In this document: positions 24,918 to 37,049 of the stretch, piece after piece
Layout of the letters: each line of letters opens with the position of its first letter
How positions within the stretch are numbered: the first letter of the stretch is position 1
Assembly (NCBI GenBank): GCA_021464415.1
Contig: CM038467.1
Location: 55,572,734 to 55,636,733, forward strand
DNA length: 64,000 nucleotides
Source of the DNA: Lonicera japonica
Taxonomy: Eukaryota; Streptophyta; Magnoliopsida; Dipsacales; Caprifoliaceae
Direction of reading: 5' to 3'
Translations under genes and position numbers: made by a program
Notes under the pieces: generated by a model
Seen by the model: the letters and a program-made list of their open reading frames with translations, nothing else
Told to the model about the DNA's origin: nothing
Databases searched by the model: none

Positions 24918-26475
24918 TGTGGACACCCCGATCCGTGACCCCCGCAAGAACCCTAACGACCTTCAAGAACTACTGTTTTTGGGCCCAGGACCCACCCGAG
25001 AACCCGAAACTACCCCGAAAGGGTTTGTTGGCCAACAAACATGTTTTTAAGAGAGATTGTCGCACGACATATCACATTGTCGTGCGACAATCACTGATAT
25101 GTCGCGCGATAATCCCACATTGTCGCGCGACAATCCCTCCTGACACCAGACCATCCACTCTCTGACACATCAGTCTGTCAGAAACATCACTTCAGCCGTT
25201 TGTCGCGCGACATTGGACACATTGTCGCGTGACATATGCCCCTTTTGGGGAAGTATCGCGCGACAATCTTCCCCGAGCAGTATAAATAGGCCAACACCCC
25301 CCAAGGGTTCAGGGCAGCAACTTGGGATTGAAGAATTCTAAGCTTTAAGTCTGATTTTCTAGTCTTTTATCAAGCATTCTCTATTATCGTCTTATTTCTG
25401 AAGAATTATCGAATCTATTCCCGACATTCGACGCGTCCCGTCTCTGGAATCGAATTCTCAGAAATATCTGAAGAAGGAAAAGATTATCATCGCCGAAAAT
25501 CTCTCCGCCGTATTATATTTCTTTCTTATTATTATTCTCGTCGGGAAGGTAAAGAAAGTCTCTTCTAGTATTTAACATTAAATATCTGTGTACTTGTTTT
25601 ATTTCTATCGTTTTGTCCATGTTTTATTTGAATAAACTTATTGCCAAGTTACCAATAGTCTACCGTTTTCAAAGCAAAAGACCCTGATAAAACCTTTTGT
25701 AAAACCAGAAGAGTAAGTATATTACCGTCCGGATAAAACTCTGTTTTCAAAACCCGGACTGGTAAAACTTACTTAGGAATTAAAAAACTCGGTATATCCT
25801 ATCTGTTTTATAAATTGTGATACGTCTGGTAGAACTCCCCTCAAGAGTTCTAATTTCATATTGAATTAGTTCCGATAAAAGATCCGAACTTTTACGAAAA
25901 ATAGTCAAAACCCGAGAAAACCGTCATTATCCGAAAAATAATACGGGAAGCTCCCTCTCTAAAGAAAAATAACTTTTGTCACTTGTATTTACATTTCTCA
26001 AAACTAAACATCGGATCTCGAAACACAAAGGTTTTTCATCCCTTTTCCCGTTTTTTCCAAAAATTAGGGTTTTCACTTAGAAAGTAGTAGACTGTCAGTA
26101 AAAGCATCCAAGTTTTTCAACATAGAATAAACATATAAGACCACTAGAGACCGAAAGGGCGAAATGGGTGCTAAATACCTTCCCAAACCGTAATATAGTT
26201 TTCGAACCCTATAGAATCCTGGTTTCGTAGACAAACGTGTAAAGAAAGGCTTGTCTATAGCCTTTCCTCTTACACGACCCCTTTTGTCCGTTTTCTCGTA
26301 AAACGTACTGGCAACTCTGAACGAACCCTCTTGTATCTAGAAATAGAACATAGGGACACCTGATATGAATCAACAAAGACACTCCAGCAAATGGGACAAT
26401 GGGATCCGTTCCAACGTCCCAGACGCCCAACCGAACGGAGACGAGACCCGGGGGTCGCATTTGCGGATTCTCACA
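24918..26475 (+). repeat. 3' LTR of the 18.7-kb Tat element
   Basis: It starts TGTGGACACCCCGATCC and ends GGATTCTCACA, followed by the GTGAG duplication. It matches the 5' LTR with scattered substitutions, a few percent by eye. U3 holds seven palindrome copies instead of four: 25058-25069, 25078-25089, 25100-25111, 25121-25132, 25201-25212, 25223-25234 and 25254-25265. TATAAATA is at 25281-25288. Five of the seven copies carry one C-to-T or G-to-A change. Confidence 0.95.
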
Positions 26476-26480
26476 GTGAG

Positions 26481-26702
26481 ATACTCTCCATCTCATACTC
26501 ATTTTTGTGAGTATATATCATCCATCCTCCTTTAATATTTTGTGGAAAATTTTTCTCCACCATTAGCCAAAGAAAATTTTGTAATGGAAAAAAGCAAAAG
26601 GCAAGAGTTAATCTCACCACATCCCTCAACTTATTTTCCATCTTCTGACCTAAATTAGTTTTTTTTTTTTTTTCATTTTCCATGTTACTGTCAAACGGAG
26701 CC
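26481..26702 (+). mobile_element. Right arm of the split Tourist-like MITE
   Basis: It continues the MITE after the retrotransposon and ends GTTACTGTCAAACGGAGCC, the inverse of the left terminus, followed by the TAA duplication. It includes a T17-type run before the terminal repeat. Together with 7698-7785 it gives one MITE of about 305 bp. Confidence 0.85.
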
Positions 26703-26705
26703 TAA

Positions 26706-27126
26706 GAATCGATGTTTTCAAAATAGCAAGGCGTTCCTAGGGCAGCAAAATTTTAGAGAGAGAGGGGCAGAACCTATTTCGAATGCTTGATATATGGTCT
26801 GTAGGGATGAGTTGTTCATCAGCACGAGCTTGTTCTATTTTCAAAGTTAATTTTTTATAAGTTATTGAATTGTAAATGCAAATATATAAATGTATATATA
26901 TATAATAACAAAGTACAAAAGTACGTTATGTGTACGTAGGTAAGCATTTGTTTCGCATATGAACTTATCTTCCCTATATATCTAACATAATCATTCTTTT
27001 ACCCGTAAAAAGTGAAACCTTTTAGCTTCCCCGCATATATATATAAATATAAATGTAGTGAAAAAATTATAGCATAAAAAATTATGGTCACGTTATTGTG
27101 TACCACAAGGGTACATATTAGAAACT
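26706..27126. other. AT-rich intergenic DNA
   Basis: No gene or clear repeat is seen beyond short TA runs near 26885 and 27035. Confidence 0.5.
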
Positions 27127-28319
27127 TATTAACACCCCATTTTACAACCCTTGTAAAAATCCATGTTTTTGGGAATGTTCCGGCATCTTACACAAATCCA
27201 CACTCACATCGGATCAAGTTAGGGTCAAACAAGAAGCATTATGGACGTGAAAAGGCACCTTTTCAGCGCCTCGGAAGCCTCGTATCAAGCCCTGGACACA
27301 TCAAGCAACCAGAATCAAACACGTGGCAGCCAAAGCTTGTCTCAGGTCAAGCTACTCTTGCCAGCTGTTTTCTTGGCCTCCAAGGGGCTGCACTGATATA
27401 AGTAAACCCCTCCCCGTGGGTATTTCATCAATAATCATTGGAATTCGTGGTACACACGAGAAAACCAGTATTCTCCTCATGTTAGAGAGTCCAAGTATAA
27501 TTTTAGCCCTCTCCCTTCTATTTCCATCTCCGTCTCCATTTATTTATAATTTGGATATATAATTTTAGCCCTCTCCCTTTTATTTCCATCTCCGTCTCCA
27601 TTTATTCATAATTTGGATACTTGCATACAAAATTATTATCACTTGATAGCTTTTCAAAATATCTTCCTAAAACTGTTTTCAAAACTAAAGGTGAAAAAAA
27701 ACCTTAGCCCTATTCTAAATTAATACTCTTCCTAAAACTGTTTTCAAAATATCTTCATAAGGTGTACGATTGTCAATTCACCTCATACCACTTCGAATAT
27801 AAGATTCCACAATGAACTAGTTTCTAAAAAGCCTAAAGCTTTATAAAATCACTTGTTTTATAACATCTATCACTACTAATATCAACATCTTCAAATCACA
27901 ACACTAATTTCCAACATCTTGGGCAAAATAACAAACACATTGTTTTCACCCCATCCCTGTTTTCCAAAAGCAATCACATAAAGTTGTAAAGTAATAGCAA
28001 CAGCATGCAAGTTCTTCATTATAAACATGTGCATATTCTACTTAATAGACCAAAAAGGCAAATTCTACTTAACACCTTCCCAAGTTGTAACTTAATCCTT
28101 GAACTCTTTGAATTGTTTGGTTTTGCATATGTTGTGTTTAAGAGGATATTTAATCCATAAATAGTCCTCTTTTACACAAACTTTTGTTTGTTTTCTAAAA
28201 CAAAATGGCGACTCTGATTCTTTTCAAAACTATTGTCAAAACAAACATTTTTCTATCCAAAAAAAGAATACCGATAGAATCGCCGCCCCTTTGGGAACTC
28301 AAGAACTCGTGTTCTCACA
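27127..28319 (+). mobile_element. Degraded LTR (probably solo) of a Tat-related family
   Basis: Its start, TATTAACACCCCATTTTACA, aligns with TGTAGACACCCCGATCCGTG of the large element, and it ends GTGTTCTCACA. Shared landmarks in order: a TATA-like GATATAAG near 27395, CTTAACACCTTCCCAA near 28068, TTTGTTTGTTTTCTAAAACA and then TGGCGACTCTG at 28206-28216. It is followed directly by unrelated AT-rich DNA, with no PBS or gag. I see no matching target duplication, so truncation is possible. Inside it, a segment of about 65 bp (TTTTAGCCCTCTCCCTT onwards) is tandemly duplicated at about 27500-27620. Confidence 0.65.
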
Positions 28320-28419
28320 AGGAAAATTTTTAATATTCATTAAACTAATTAAATATGAAACAAATTCTTACACATTATTACTCTTTTTTTTATTTTTAGT
28401 ATGTTGAACATGTGTCCTT

Positions 28420-28500
28420 AGTACATAAGTTAACATTTTAGCGTGTCATGAATGTCAGAGGTTCGATCCTAATTAAATTTGAAGTAAAAAAAAAGTTGAA
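28420..28500 (+). repeat. Possible SINE fragment (B-box-like motif plus A-rich tail)
   Basis: It has GAGGTTCGATCC, a good tRNA B-box match, near 28458, preceded by a poor A-box candidate and followed within 30 bp by a run of nine A. Weak evidence only. Confidence 0.25.
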
Positions 28501-28599
28501 GAACAACTGAAATTATCCATGGTAATACTTTTATATTGATCTTTTGGGACACTTTTCATGCATTTAAGACACTTTTTTGGAATGTTAGGCCTTTTGCAA

Positions 28600-28859
28600 T
28601 GGCTTGTCTTAAAAAGACTCTTTATCTTATGTGTCAAACTATTTTATGCATTGTTTGCGGACAAGGCTGCAGTGGGTGTGGGTGTGGTGACCGAGATTCA
28701 ATTGGTGGCTTTGTGGCAGCTCTTAGCAAAAGGATTAATGCCCCGTTGGATCCAGTGAGCCAAAGCGCTTACAGCCTTTTACGCTTCAGACTTTGCTCTC
28801 AATTGTGGTTTCTTTGAAGGTGTTGCCCAATTGATTATTAATTTGATTAATAGTAGAGC
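28600..28859 (+). pseudogene. RNase H-like (RVT_3 type) gene fragment
   Basis: Two overlapping plus-strand frames together show FADKAAVGVGVV then DSIGGFVAALSKRINAPLDP, and later a stretch encoding an IINLIN-like end. This pattern is typical of the RNase H-like RVT_3 domain at the C-terminus of plant LINE ORF2 and of related host genes. A frameshift lies near 28690 and another near 28760. The fragment stops exactly where the next LTR begins (28860), so that element probably inserted into it. No reverse transcriptase precedes it. Confidence 0.6.
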
Positions 28860-29658
28860 TATAGACACCATAATTTGTGACCCTTATAGAGATTTTTAAC
28901 TATATCTGTGCATGCATACATTTAGAATTCACGATAGAATTTTTTGGCCACTTTAGGGATATTGAGAGAGCATGTTGCAGGTCGGCCTATAAATAGGACC
29001 ATTGGGGTCTCATTTCGGAATCATAAAAAATTCACTAGTATTAGAGAGAGAAAGTCATTTTAGAGGATTGAGTGAGAAGTTTTAAAAGATCTTAGAGAGA
29101 AAAATAATTTTAGAGGGAGAAAACAAGTTCTAGAGAGAAACTAGAAGTAAACTTGAAGAAGGAGTAGTTCTTCAACAAGAAGGCAAGACTTTTATTTTTC
29201 AAGCACTTTAGGTATGCATTTACAAGTTTTTTCATTAATTACAAGTTTTGATATGGAAAGTTAAATAATTTGCAAATAAATTCATAAGTTTTCAAAAGAA
29301 GTCCTTTCTAAATTTTACAAGAAAACTAAAGCACTGTTTTGAGAGGACTATTTTGGAAACATTCAAACTACTTAGAAGATATCTAAAATATGAATTAAAT
29401 AAATGATCCATTAATACTTTGAAATGGTGGATTAGGTGCCTGACACCTTCCCAATTTGTAAAGTTGTTCCTGAACCCTAGGAAAGAAGTTATCAAATTAT
29501 CTTTGGTTTCATCATGTAAAAGACAATCCTTTTTCGGATTATTTTTTATACAATATTTTGTTTGTTTTCTTGCAAAACAAACTGGCAACTCTAAAAACAC
29601 ATTTTTCCAAAAAGATTTCAAAGCAAGAATCGCGAAGTCAAAATATCGGATTTTCACA
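28860..29658 (+). repeat. 5' LTR of the older Tat element
   Basis: It starts TATAGACACCATAATTTGTG (TG decayed to TA) and ends GGATTTTCACA. TATAAATAGG lies near 28988, followed by an AG-rich leader. CTGACACCTTCCCAA occurs near 29438 and a PBS-like TGGCAACTCTA at 29583-29593. No TGTCGCGCGACA is present in its U3. Confidence 0.8.
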
Positions 29659-29659
29659 G

Positions 29660-30770
29660 TGGCGACTATGCTGGGGATCTTAAGAACTCAACTTTTATAT
29701 AATGAATCATATATTTAATTATTGTTATTTATTCGATGTAGATCTTGAAAGCCTTAGTCATATAATAACATATATGTAATCTAGTGGATATTCGAATGCC
29801 TATATTTGTTAATTATGTGAGGAATTTTTTTTTTCCAGAATCCAAATTTGGTAAAATAACATAACAAACTCTAAAGCATTGATTAATAACAAACAACCAT
29901 ATTGTTATTTCACACGTAGTCACAAATTATCATGCATTTCTTTGTGTGTGAATTTACCCTATCAACCTCGGGACTAGAGTCGTGACTAGGCCGTGGACTT
30001 GCAAGTCTGAACCAGCTAAAAGCGCCTGGGACCACTCTCCTTAGCCTAGTACCCTGCCAAGCTACATAAAGCGGTTTACCCCTCACGTACCCGATAGAGG
30101 TATATCAAAATGTCCTTACATGTACCTGTGCCCTTGAGATATATCGTAAGACTTGCCAAATAGGAGGGAACGTTAAACCTTACCCTACTCAACTACACTT
30201 GCATATAGGAGAGTCAACGTAGAACAAAAGATTTTATGCATTATTTAATGACTGACAGTTATGGAAATCTAGTGAGAAGAGGCCTTGTTAATTATACCAT
30301 CATGGTTTTGGCAAGTGCGTCCAAAGGCTATCCTACCTCCACTATAAATATTCTTGAAGATTGATAACCTTTGTAATCTTCCTATCACCGGTTTCATGAA
30401 CAAAGCAACTCATGAGGAGAGAACTTCCCGTATTTTAAAATAATTTTCCAAAGAAACCTTTTTCAAATCTAGAGGATAAGAGAACCCAAAAAATTTACAT
30501 TCCTACCCTACTTTGTACGGGACTCTCAAGTTATTATTGTTGGTTTGTTTTCGATCTCACGTAAAGAAAATATTTTATGTGTTTAAGTGTCTCGTCGATC
30601 AATGTATTTTCAAATGAAATATAGTAATTTCTAAGGATGCATATTTCCTTTGTTTTTGGAAATTAATCGCAACTGGATTTGTCATTTTCTTTCACTAAAG
30701 ACATTCGTTCAAGCTGCATCCACCTAGGCTAATAGAGACAGTACCATGAGATTAGTCCGGTCTGAATCAC
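29660..30770 (+). other. PBS and leader of the older Tat element
   Basis: The PBS TGGCGACTATGCTGGGGA is at 29660-29677. The leader shares blocks with that of the large element: TGTGTGAATTTACCC near 29944, CACGTACCCG followed by GGTATATC near 30097, and ACTTGCCAAATAGGAGGG near 30151. No gene is seen. Confidence 0.6.
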
Positions 30771-32700
30771 TTAATATGGACCCAAATTAAACACTAATCC
30801 CCAGGGGGTGTGGTAATCTGTTCAATACAGCAGATTAGCCACCCTGTCCTTTTTACCCAAACTAGGGATTGCCACAGAACACCTATGTAAGGGGTTTACC
30901 TCAAAACCTAAATGTCGGGTTACCACCACAAAGCACGGATCCTAATCTCCCACCAAATCAAAGGGTTAATATTGTAAACGAGACTAGAGCCATACCATTA
31001 CCCAATCCTGAAAAGATATATTGAATGCATATGAACCAAAATATGACCCTACTCTTGGCTGATCACCAAAATACCCGTGCCTGGTTAGATGAAATGGCTA
31101 GAGGACGCCTGATAGAACCAATGAGAGAGGCTACTTTTATACCACCTCCTTGACCTTCTTGCCCATAATGAATTCCCGCCACAAGCCAAATAACAGATCT
31201 CGCCACAAATTCAACCTGATCCTATTGTTAACTGGCTTCATTAAGCCCAAATGGATCCAATTCCACCTCAAGCGTAACCACCATATGACCCTTACTGCGA
31301 CCCATATCACGAACCCACTTGGCGAACCGCCAGCCTATAAGGAGAGGGGTTCCCGACAATTGAGGCCCTAAGACAAGATATGATTATTAATGAACTCAAG
31401 AGGCAACTAAAAGCTTTTACACAAAAGCTAATCGAAAGCGATCTCACACAACTTCAAAATTACAATATATATCATAAAGCTTGTTACCCAACGAGATTTA
31501 AATTGTCATCAATCACCAAGTTCACTGGGACGGCCTTACTTGAGCTGCACCTAAAATTCTCCGTAGATTCCATGGAAAGATGAGTTAGCCAACTCATTTC
31601 ATCTCACTCTAGTAGGGGCGGCACAAAGTTGATTTTTAAGTCTAGAAAAGCAATGAGCAAGTCTTGGATTGATATAGTCAATGAGTTCATAGTGCAATAG
31701 AAAACGAATGAGGAGCTGAAGATTACTCAAAAGCATCTAGAAATGGCTAAGGAAAAAGATGGAAATACATTAGTGAGTTCGTGAGGAGATGGAGGGAACT
31801 AGTTGTCCAAATGGTAGAGAGGCTAAACGAAGAACAACTTGGAATGATAGTGAAGATTTTGAAACCCAAAATTTGGACTTAGATGGGACCCTAGTTCTTT
31901 AGCCGCTTCAAAGCTCTACTATATGTGGAAATAAAATTGAGGAATATTTGGCCAAACCGGTAGAGGAAAAGAAGTCTAGTTCTTAATATAAGAAGACTTC
32001 TACCTCAACCTCCGCTATTAACCAGGTTTCCACGTATGGACCGCATAGTAATGGGTATTCTAACAATCCTTGTGGTCAGAAATCTCAAAGGAACACTAGG
32101 AATTACTCTACACAGGGATACCACAACAACAACAATAGTCAGGGAATGTTTAATCGGGGAAGAGCGAGATAAAGGTATTTTTTGCAATTACCAAAGTCAT
32201 TGGGAAAAGTATATGAAGAGTTGAAGGAATATACGAATGATTTACCCACTTAATCCATGCCGCTACATAATTCGATTCCATCTCATTGGAACTTAAATAA
32301 AAGGTGTGAATATCACCAAAATGTAGGTCACATCATTGACAACTACATAGCTCTCTTGTAGACAGTCCAAGAGCTAATTGATGCAAAGAAAATAACGGAC
32401 CCTTCCGCACCAAATGTATCATGTAATCTGTTGCCAAATCATTATATTAACGTGATTGGAGAAGGAGGAAGAGGGTTTAAAAGAAGTTGTGGAATTAGGT
32501 TATAACGAACCTTTGCATACTGATGAAATCCTTTTAGGGTTGAGTACTAAATAATCTGGCTCTCATATGCATGATATAATTAGGAAATACAACCCTTAAA
32601 TCATGAGTTGGATGCAAAATATGAGGTTTGTACAGGATTAGGGCTCATAAAGGAAAACCAAGGGATTGTGGAAATTGTGCAACCAAAAGATAACCCGAGA
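30771..32700 (+). pseudogene. gag remnant of the older Tat element
   Basis: Broken frames show similarity to the large element's gag: LADHQNTRAWLDEMARG near 31055, FKLSSITKFTGTALLELHL near 31498, and a knuckle-like CEYHQNVGH near 32309 whose final cysteine position reads Y. Many stops and shifts. The start is approximate. Confidence 0.75.
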
Positions 32701-35340
32701 CGCTGAGGGCTTCGGTTCAACAGTGAAAAGTTGAAAAGAAAAAGCGTTCGTTGGAAGAGAAGAGAAGAGAAATTCAAATAAGGATAATTACCTTTAATTA
32801 GGGAAAAATATCTAAAGCAAGTAAAGTAGAGAAATCAAAATATGTCATTTGTAATAACTAACCCATTTGAGAAGGGTATATCAAGCACCCACTAATTATC
32901 CTCAAAAAGAACAAAGTAAAGATCCTGAGGAAGGAAGAGTTGTAGAGCAATTAAAGAAAACCCAAGCCCAAATATTGGTATCGGGTCTCTTACTAGCATT
33001 TAACCTCACCGGGCAGCTCTCATGAAGATGCTAAATAAATCGATTATCCTGCTTGAGTCCACACCAACTCAATTTACAAATATGGTTGCGACATTAGGTG
33101 CACAACAACAATCTTTAGGATTCTCAGATGAAGACCTATGTCCATTTAGGAAAAATTATAATTAGGTGCTACACATTACTGTTGAAACTCATGGATTAAC
33201 GATACCTTATATCTTAGTGGATAATGGCTCTACCATTAATGTGTGTCCTTTAAAAACAGTAACACCATTGGGCATAAATAGTATAGATATGGAAGATTCA
33301 CCCTTCATCGTTCGAGCTTATGACAATATGAAGAGAGTTGTGTTAGGCTTTGTGGTGTTAGATTTACACATAGGCCCAGTTGTTTTCTCGACAAAATTTT
33401 GAGTGATTGATATATCATTTACTTTAATCTACTATTAGGAAGAGCATGGTTACATGAGGTTGGGGCTTTGCCATCATCTGTCCACCAGAAAATCAAAATT
33501 CCATACAATGGGGAGATCATTGTCATAAAAGGAGACCCTGAAAGAAAATTTTCTCTAAAGGATACGCCGATACTTAGAATTATAAGATAAGATGTGCAAA
33601 TTGGAGGGTTTTCTTATGAACCCAAAGTGCAAATGTTAACAACGTAAGTTACCACCTGACGAACATTATTCCCAGAATGGTCGTTCAAGGTGAAAGAAAA
33701 AGTCACAAAACAATTCGATGTGGGATTCATTCGGGTTGTTGAATACCCAACTTTGTTGGCAAATGTACCAGTAACAAAACCAAATGGGAAGGTTCATGTT
33801 TGTGTAGATTACCGAGATCTAAATAATGCATGCCTTAAAGATGATTTATCACGTTTAAACACAAACCTCATTATTGATAACACAACGAATCACGCGCTAA
33901 AATCATTCGTTGATAGGTTTGCTGGTTATAATCAAATTAAAATGAACACAAATCATCGAGAAAAAAATGGCCTTCATCATAGCATGGGGTACTTACTGTT
34001 ATACAGTTATGCCATTTGGATTAAAGAACAATGGGGCAACATATCAAAGAGTTGCAACAACCATATTCCACGATATAATACAAAAAGAAGTTGAGGTTTA
34101 TGTTGATCTCATTATAATTAAATCTCTAGGCCGTAAAAGCCATATTCAAACATTACTAACTTTCTTCGAGAAACTTCTCCATTTCCAGATGTGCCTGAAC
34201 CCACAAAAATGTGTCTTTAGAATTACACAAGGGAAAATGTTACTGTACTGGTTAGATAAGAAAAGGGATAGAAGTAGATCTCGCAAAGGTGAAAGAATCC
34301 AAGAAGTGCCAATCCTAAAAATTCTAGGAAGATTGCAGTTATTAGCCAGTTCATCTTTTAATTAACTCAGACATGTGAGCCTATATTCAAACTCTTACAA
34401 AAGAATTCGGGTGGGCAACGGAATGAGCAATGCCAAGAAGCTTTAGACAAAATCAAACAATATTTCTCCATTATGCCTGTGTTAACTCTTTCATAACTGG
34501 GAGTTCTGCTCATGTCAGTCAATGATTCTGCTTTAAGAGCAATGCTAGCACAATAATTGATGAAAACAAAGACAAAAAGAGCCATTTATCATTTCTGCAA
34601 AAAGTTATCTCCTGGGGAATAGAAATACACAATGTTGGAAAAGTCATGCACATCCTTAGTATGGGCATCTAAGAAATTGAGACATTACATGCTAGTATTC
34701 CCTGTGATACTTATTTCCCGCCCGAATCCGCTACGATTCTTTTTTCAAAAACTCGTACTAGCAAATCAAATAGCTAAATGGGTGTTCATATTATCTGATT
34801 TTGATATTTCTTACATGACCCAAAAGGTTGTGAAAGGCAAATCATTACTGATTATCTAAGTGGAAACCCGATCCTTGAAAATTGGGCAGTAGATTTTGAA
34901 TTTCTTGATGAGAATATAATGACAGTCAGTGATGATGATGAGTGGAAAATGTACTTTGATGGTGCCTGCAATTGAAACGAGAATGGTATTGGGATTCTTA
35001 TAATCTCGCCAAATCAAACACATGCCCTATTATCATTTCCTTTTGAATTCCCTTGCACCAATAATATAACTAAATATGAAGCATGCATAGTCAGATTAGA
35101 AATAACATTTTAAAGGGGAGTTCGAATGATTCATGTATTTGGTGATTCGACACTTATTATTCATCAAATTCTGAATAAATGGAAGATTAAAGAAGAGTTC
35201 TCAAATAAAAAAAGTTCGATTGTGTGGAATTCTTCTACATTCCGCGAACATAAAATAATTTTGTGGATGCCTACTTTGGCCTCAATGGTTGAAATTCCTG
35301 GAGAAAATGAAGAAATTCAAATTCAAATCCAAAAATGAAA
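32701..35340 (+). pseudogene. pol remnant: protease, RT, RNase H, second RNase H
   Basis: The protease active site VDNGSTINVCPL lies near 33220, with the catalytic D kept. Reverse transcriptase runs at about 33660-34370 with CVDYRDLNNACLKDD and FAGYNQIKM; the catalytic box reads YVDL near 34105, so an essential aspartate is lost. RNase H traces occur at 34500-34860 (LEKSCTSLVWASKKLRHYML). The second RNase H is at about 34930-35340 (WKMYFDGAC, TNNITKYEACI, VFGDSTL). Several frameshifts and stops. Confidence 0.85.
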
Positions 35341-36625
35341 AAATCTAGAATTTTGTCTATATATCTGTGTTGAAGAAGAAGATTATGTAAACCTAAGTAT
35401 GTGGTATTATGATATTTGGAACCTCCTCAAATAAAATAAATATCCCACAAATGTTGATAAGGCCTCGTGAGTAGCACTTCAATGGCTAGCCTCTCATTTT
35501 ATCATTTGTGCTGGAAAGTTGTATCGAATAAATGATGATGGGGTACACCTTCAATGCCTTAAAGAAGAACAATTTCAAACAATGATTGAGAGAATTCATA
35601 GTGGAGAATGTGAGCTGCATATGAGTGGGCATACTTTGGCACGGAAAATTATGTACCAAGGTTATTACGAAACAATACAGAAAGACTGTTATGACTATGT
35701 CCGGGGTTGTCATCAATATTAAATCCACACCAAGGCATAGAAGTTACCACCAAAGGAACTATAACTGATGACCTCCCCATGGCTATTCTCTATATGGGGA
35801 GTTGATATCATCGGGAAAAATCTCACCTAAAGGTAACAATGGCCATGAGTATATTTTGGTTGCTATTGATTAATTCACAAAATGGGTTGAGGAAAATCCT
35901 ATAGAGATCTAAACTCCAAGAAAGTGGCGCAATTCATACGTCGCAATATTATCTGTTGTTATGGAGTTCCACACGAGATCATCTCGGATAATGATACTCT
36001 TTTGAAGGTGATACCAATGAGATGATGGAAGAATACATAATTAAAAGACATAAGTCTTCTCCCTATTGACAACAAACCAATGACGTTGTGGAGGCCGCCA
36101 ACAAAAATCTAAAAAGTATTATCAGTAAAATGGTGAAAACTACTAAAGATTGGCTAGATAATTTACCTTATGCACTCTGGGGGTATCAAACTACGAAACA
36201 AATTTCAACAGAATCCACTTTATATTCCCTCACTTATGGGATGGAATTTGTCATACTATTTGAATTAGAAATACCTTCATTATGGGTTATACTAGAAAAT
36301 CAAGTTGGCAAAGTGGACTGGATAAAAGCAAGATATGAGGAATTGGCTTTGCTAGATGAAAGATGATTAAAATCTTTATATCAAAACCAATGTTATCATA
36401 AATGAATTGCAATCCAATCAAGAGGTATCCTTGTGGAAGATTTAGTATTAAAAGAGATCCGAGAACCCGCCAGAGACCCATGAGAAAAGTTTTCACCAAA
36501 ATAGACAGGGCCTTATATCGTTGTCAAAATGTTATCCGGAGATGCAGTTGTTTTAATAGATATTGATGGATAAGATTTGAATTCGTTAGTCAATTTAAAT
36601 CGTTTAAAGAAGTACAGTCAGTGAA
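35341..36625 (+). pseudogene. Integrase remnant of the older Tat element
   Basis: It shows MSGHTLARKIMYQGYY near 35620, SDN near 35985, VEAANKNLKSIISKM near 36088 and LPYALWGYQTT near 36160, ending with a decayed LKKYSQ. It aligns along its length with the intact-length integrase of the large element. Confidence 0.85.
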
Positions 36626-37049
36626 ATGTATATATGAACTACGAAGACCTGGGCCCTATAATATAAAAATGACAAAGTCGTACAATTGGGGAAATGTTGG
36701 CAACCTGAAAAGTAAATCAAACCTAGTCTATTAGGTAAATAAAATTCCACTTTGCCCATATTAGATTTATCAAGGAAAAGAGTTAAGAAACATATATGTC
36801 CATTGGACTTTTTATACGCCACGATGTTTTTCCATACAGCCACAATACCTAAAACAACAAAATATACACTTATCAACGTTACAACCTATAGTCATCAACC
36901 ACGACTACCGAATACAACCATCATCAAAAAATCAAAACAAAGAAAAACTTGTAATTACCAAAATCCTAGAAGCCTATCAAATACCGTCAAATAACCAAGA
37001 CAGCCACTAAGGAACTACTTAAGAAACCTATCATAAGATCTCGCCTCTA
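36626..37049. other. Post-integrase spacer of the older Tat element
   Basis: No gene. GGGGAAATGTTGGCAACCTG near 36690 corresponds to the GGGGGAACGTAGGCAACCTG block of the large element. The rest is AT-rich. Confidence 0.45.

Larger units (their letters stand above)
7786..26475 (+). mobile_element. Nested full-length Tat-lineage Ty3/gypsy retrotransposon, 18.7 kb
   Basis: The element is bounded by two LTRs and a perfect 5-bp target duplication, GTGAG (7781-7785 and 26476-26480). The order is 5' LTR, PBS, leader, gag, protease, reverse transcriptase, RNase H, a second RNase H, integrase, two antisense accessory genes, tandem-repeat tracts, 3' LTR. The second RNase H between the usual RNase H and the integrase, the long 3' internal region, and antisense accessory genes are known hallmarks of the plant Tat lineage (Ogre, Retand, Grande and relatives). 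The single gag-pol frame carries about ten nonsense codons and three frameshifts, so this copy is dead by itself. It is visibly GC-richer than its AT-rich surroundings. Confidence 0.95.

Noticed and set aside
24842..25165. Plus-strand 107-codon frame across the 3' LTR start
   Set aside because: Spans internal DNA and U3; no domain; the matching 5' LTR frame is different.
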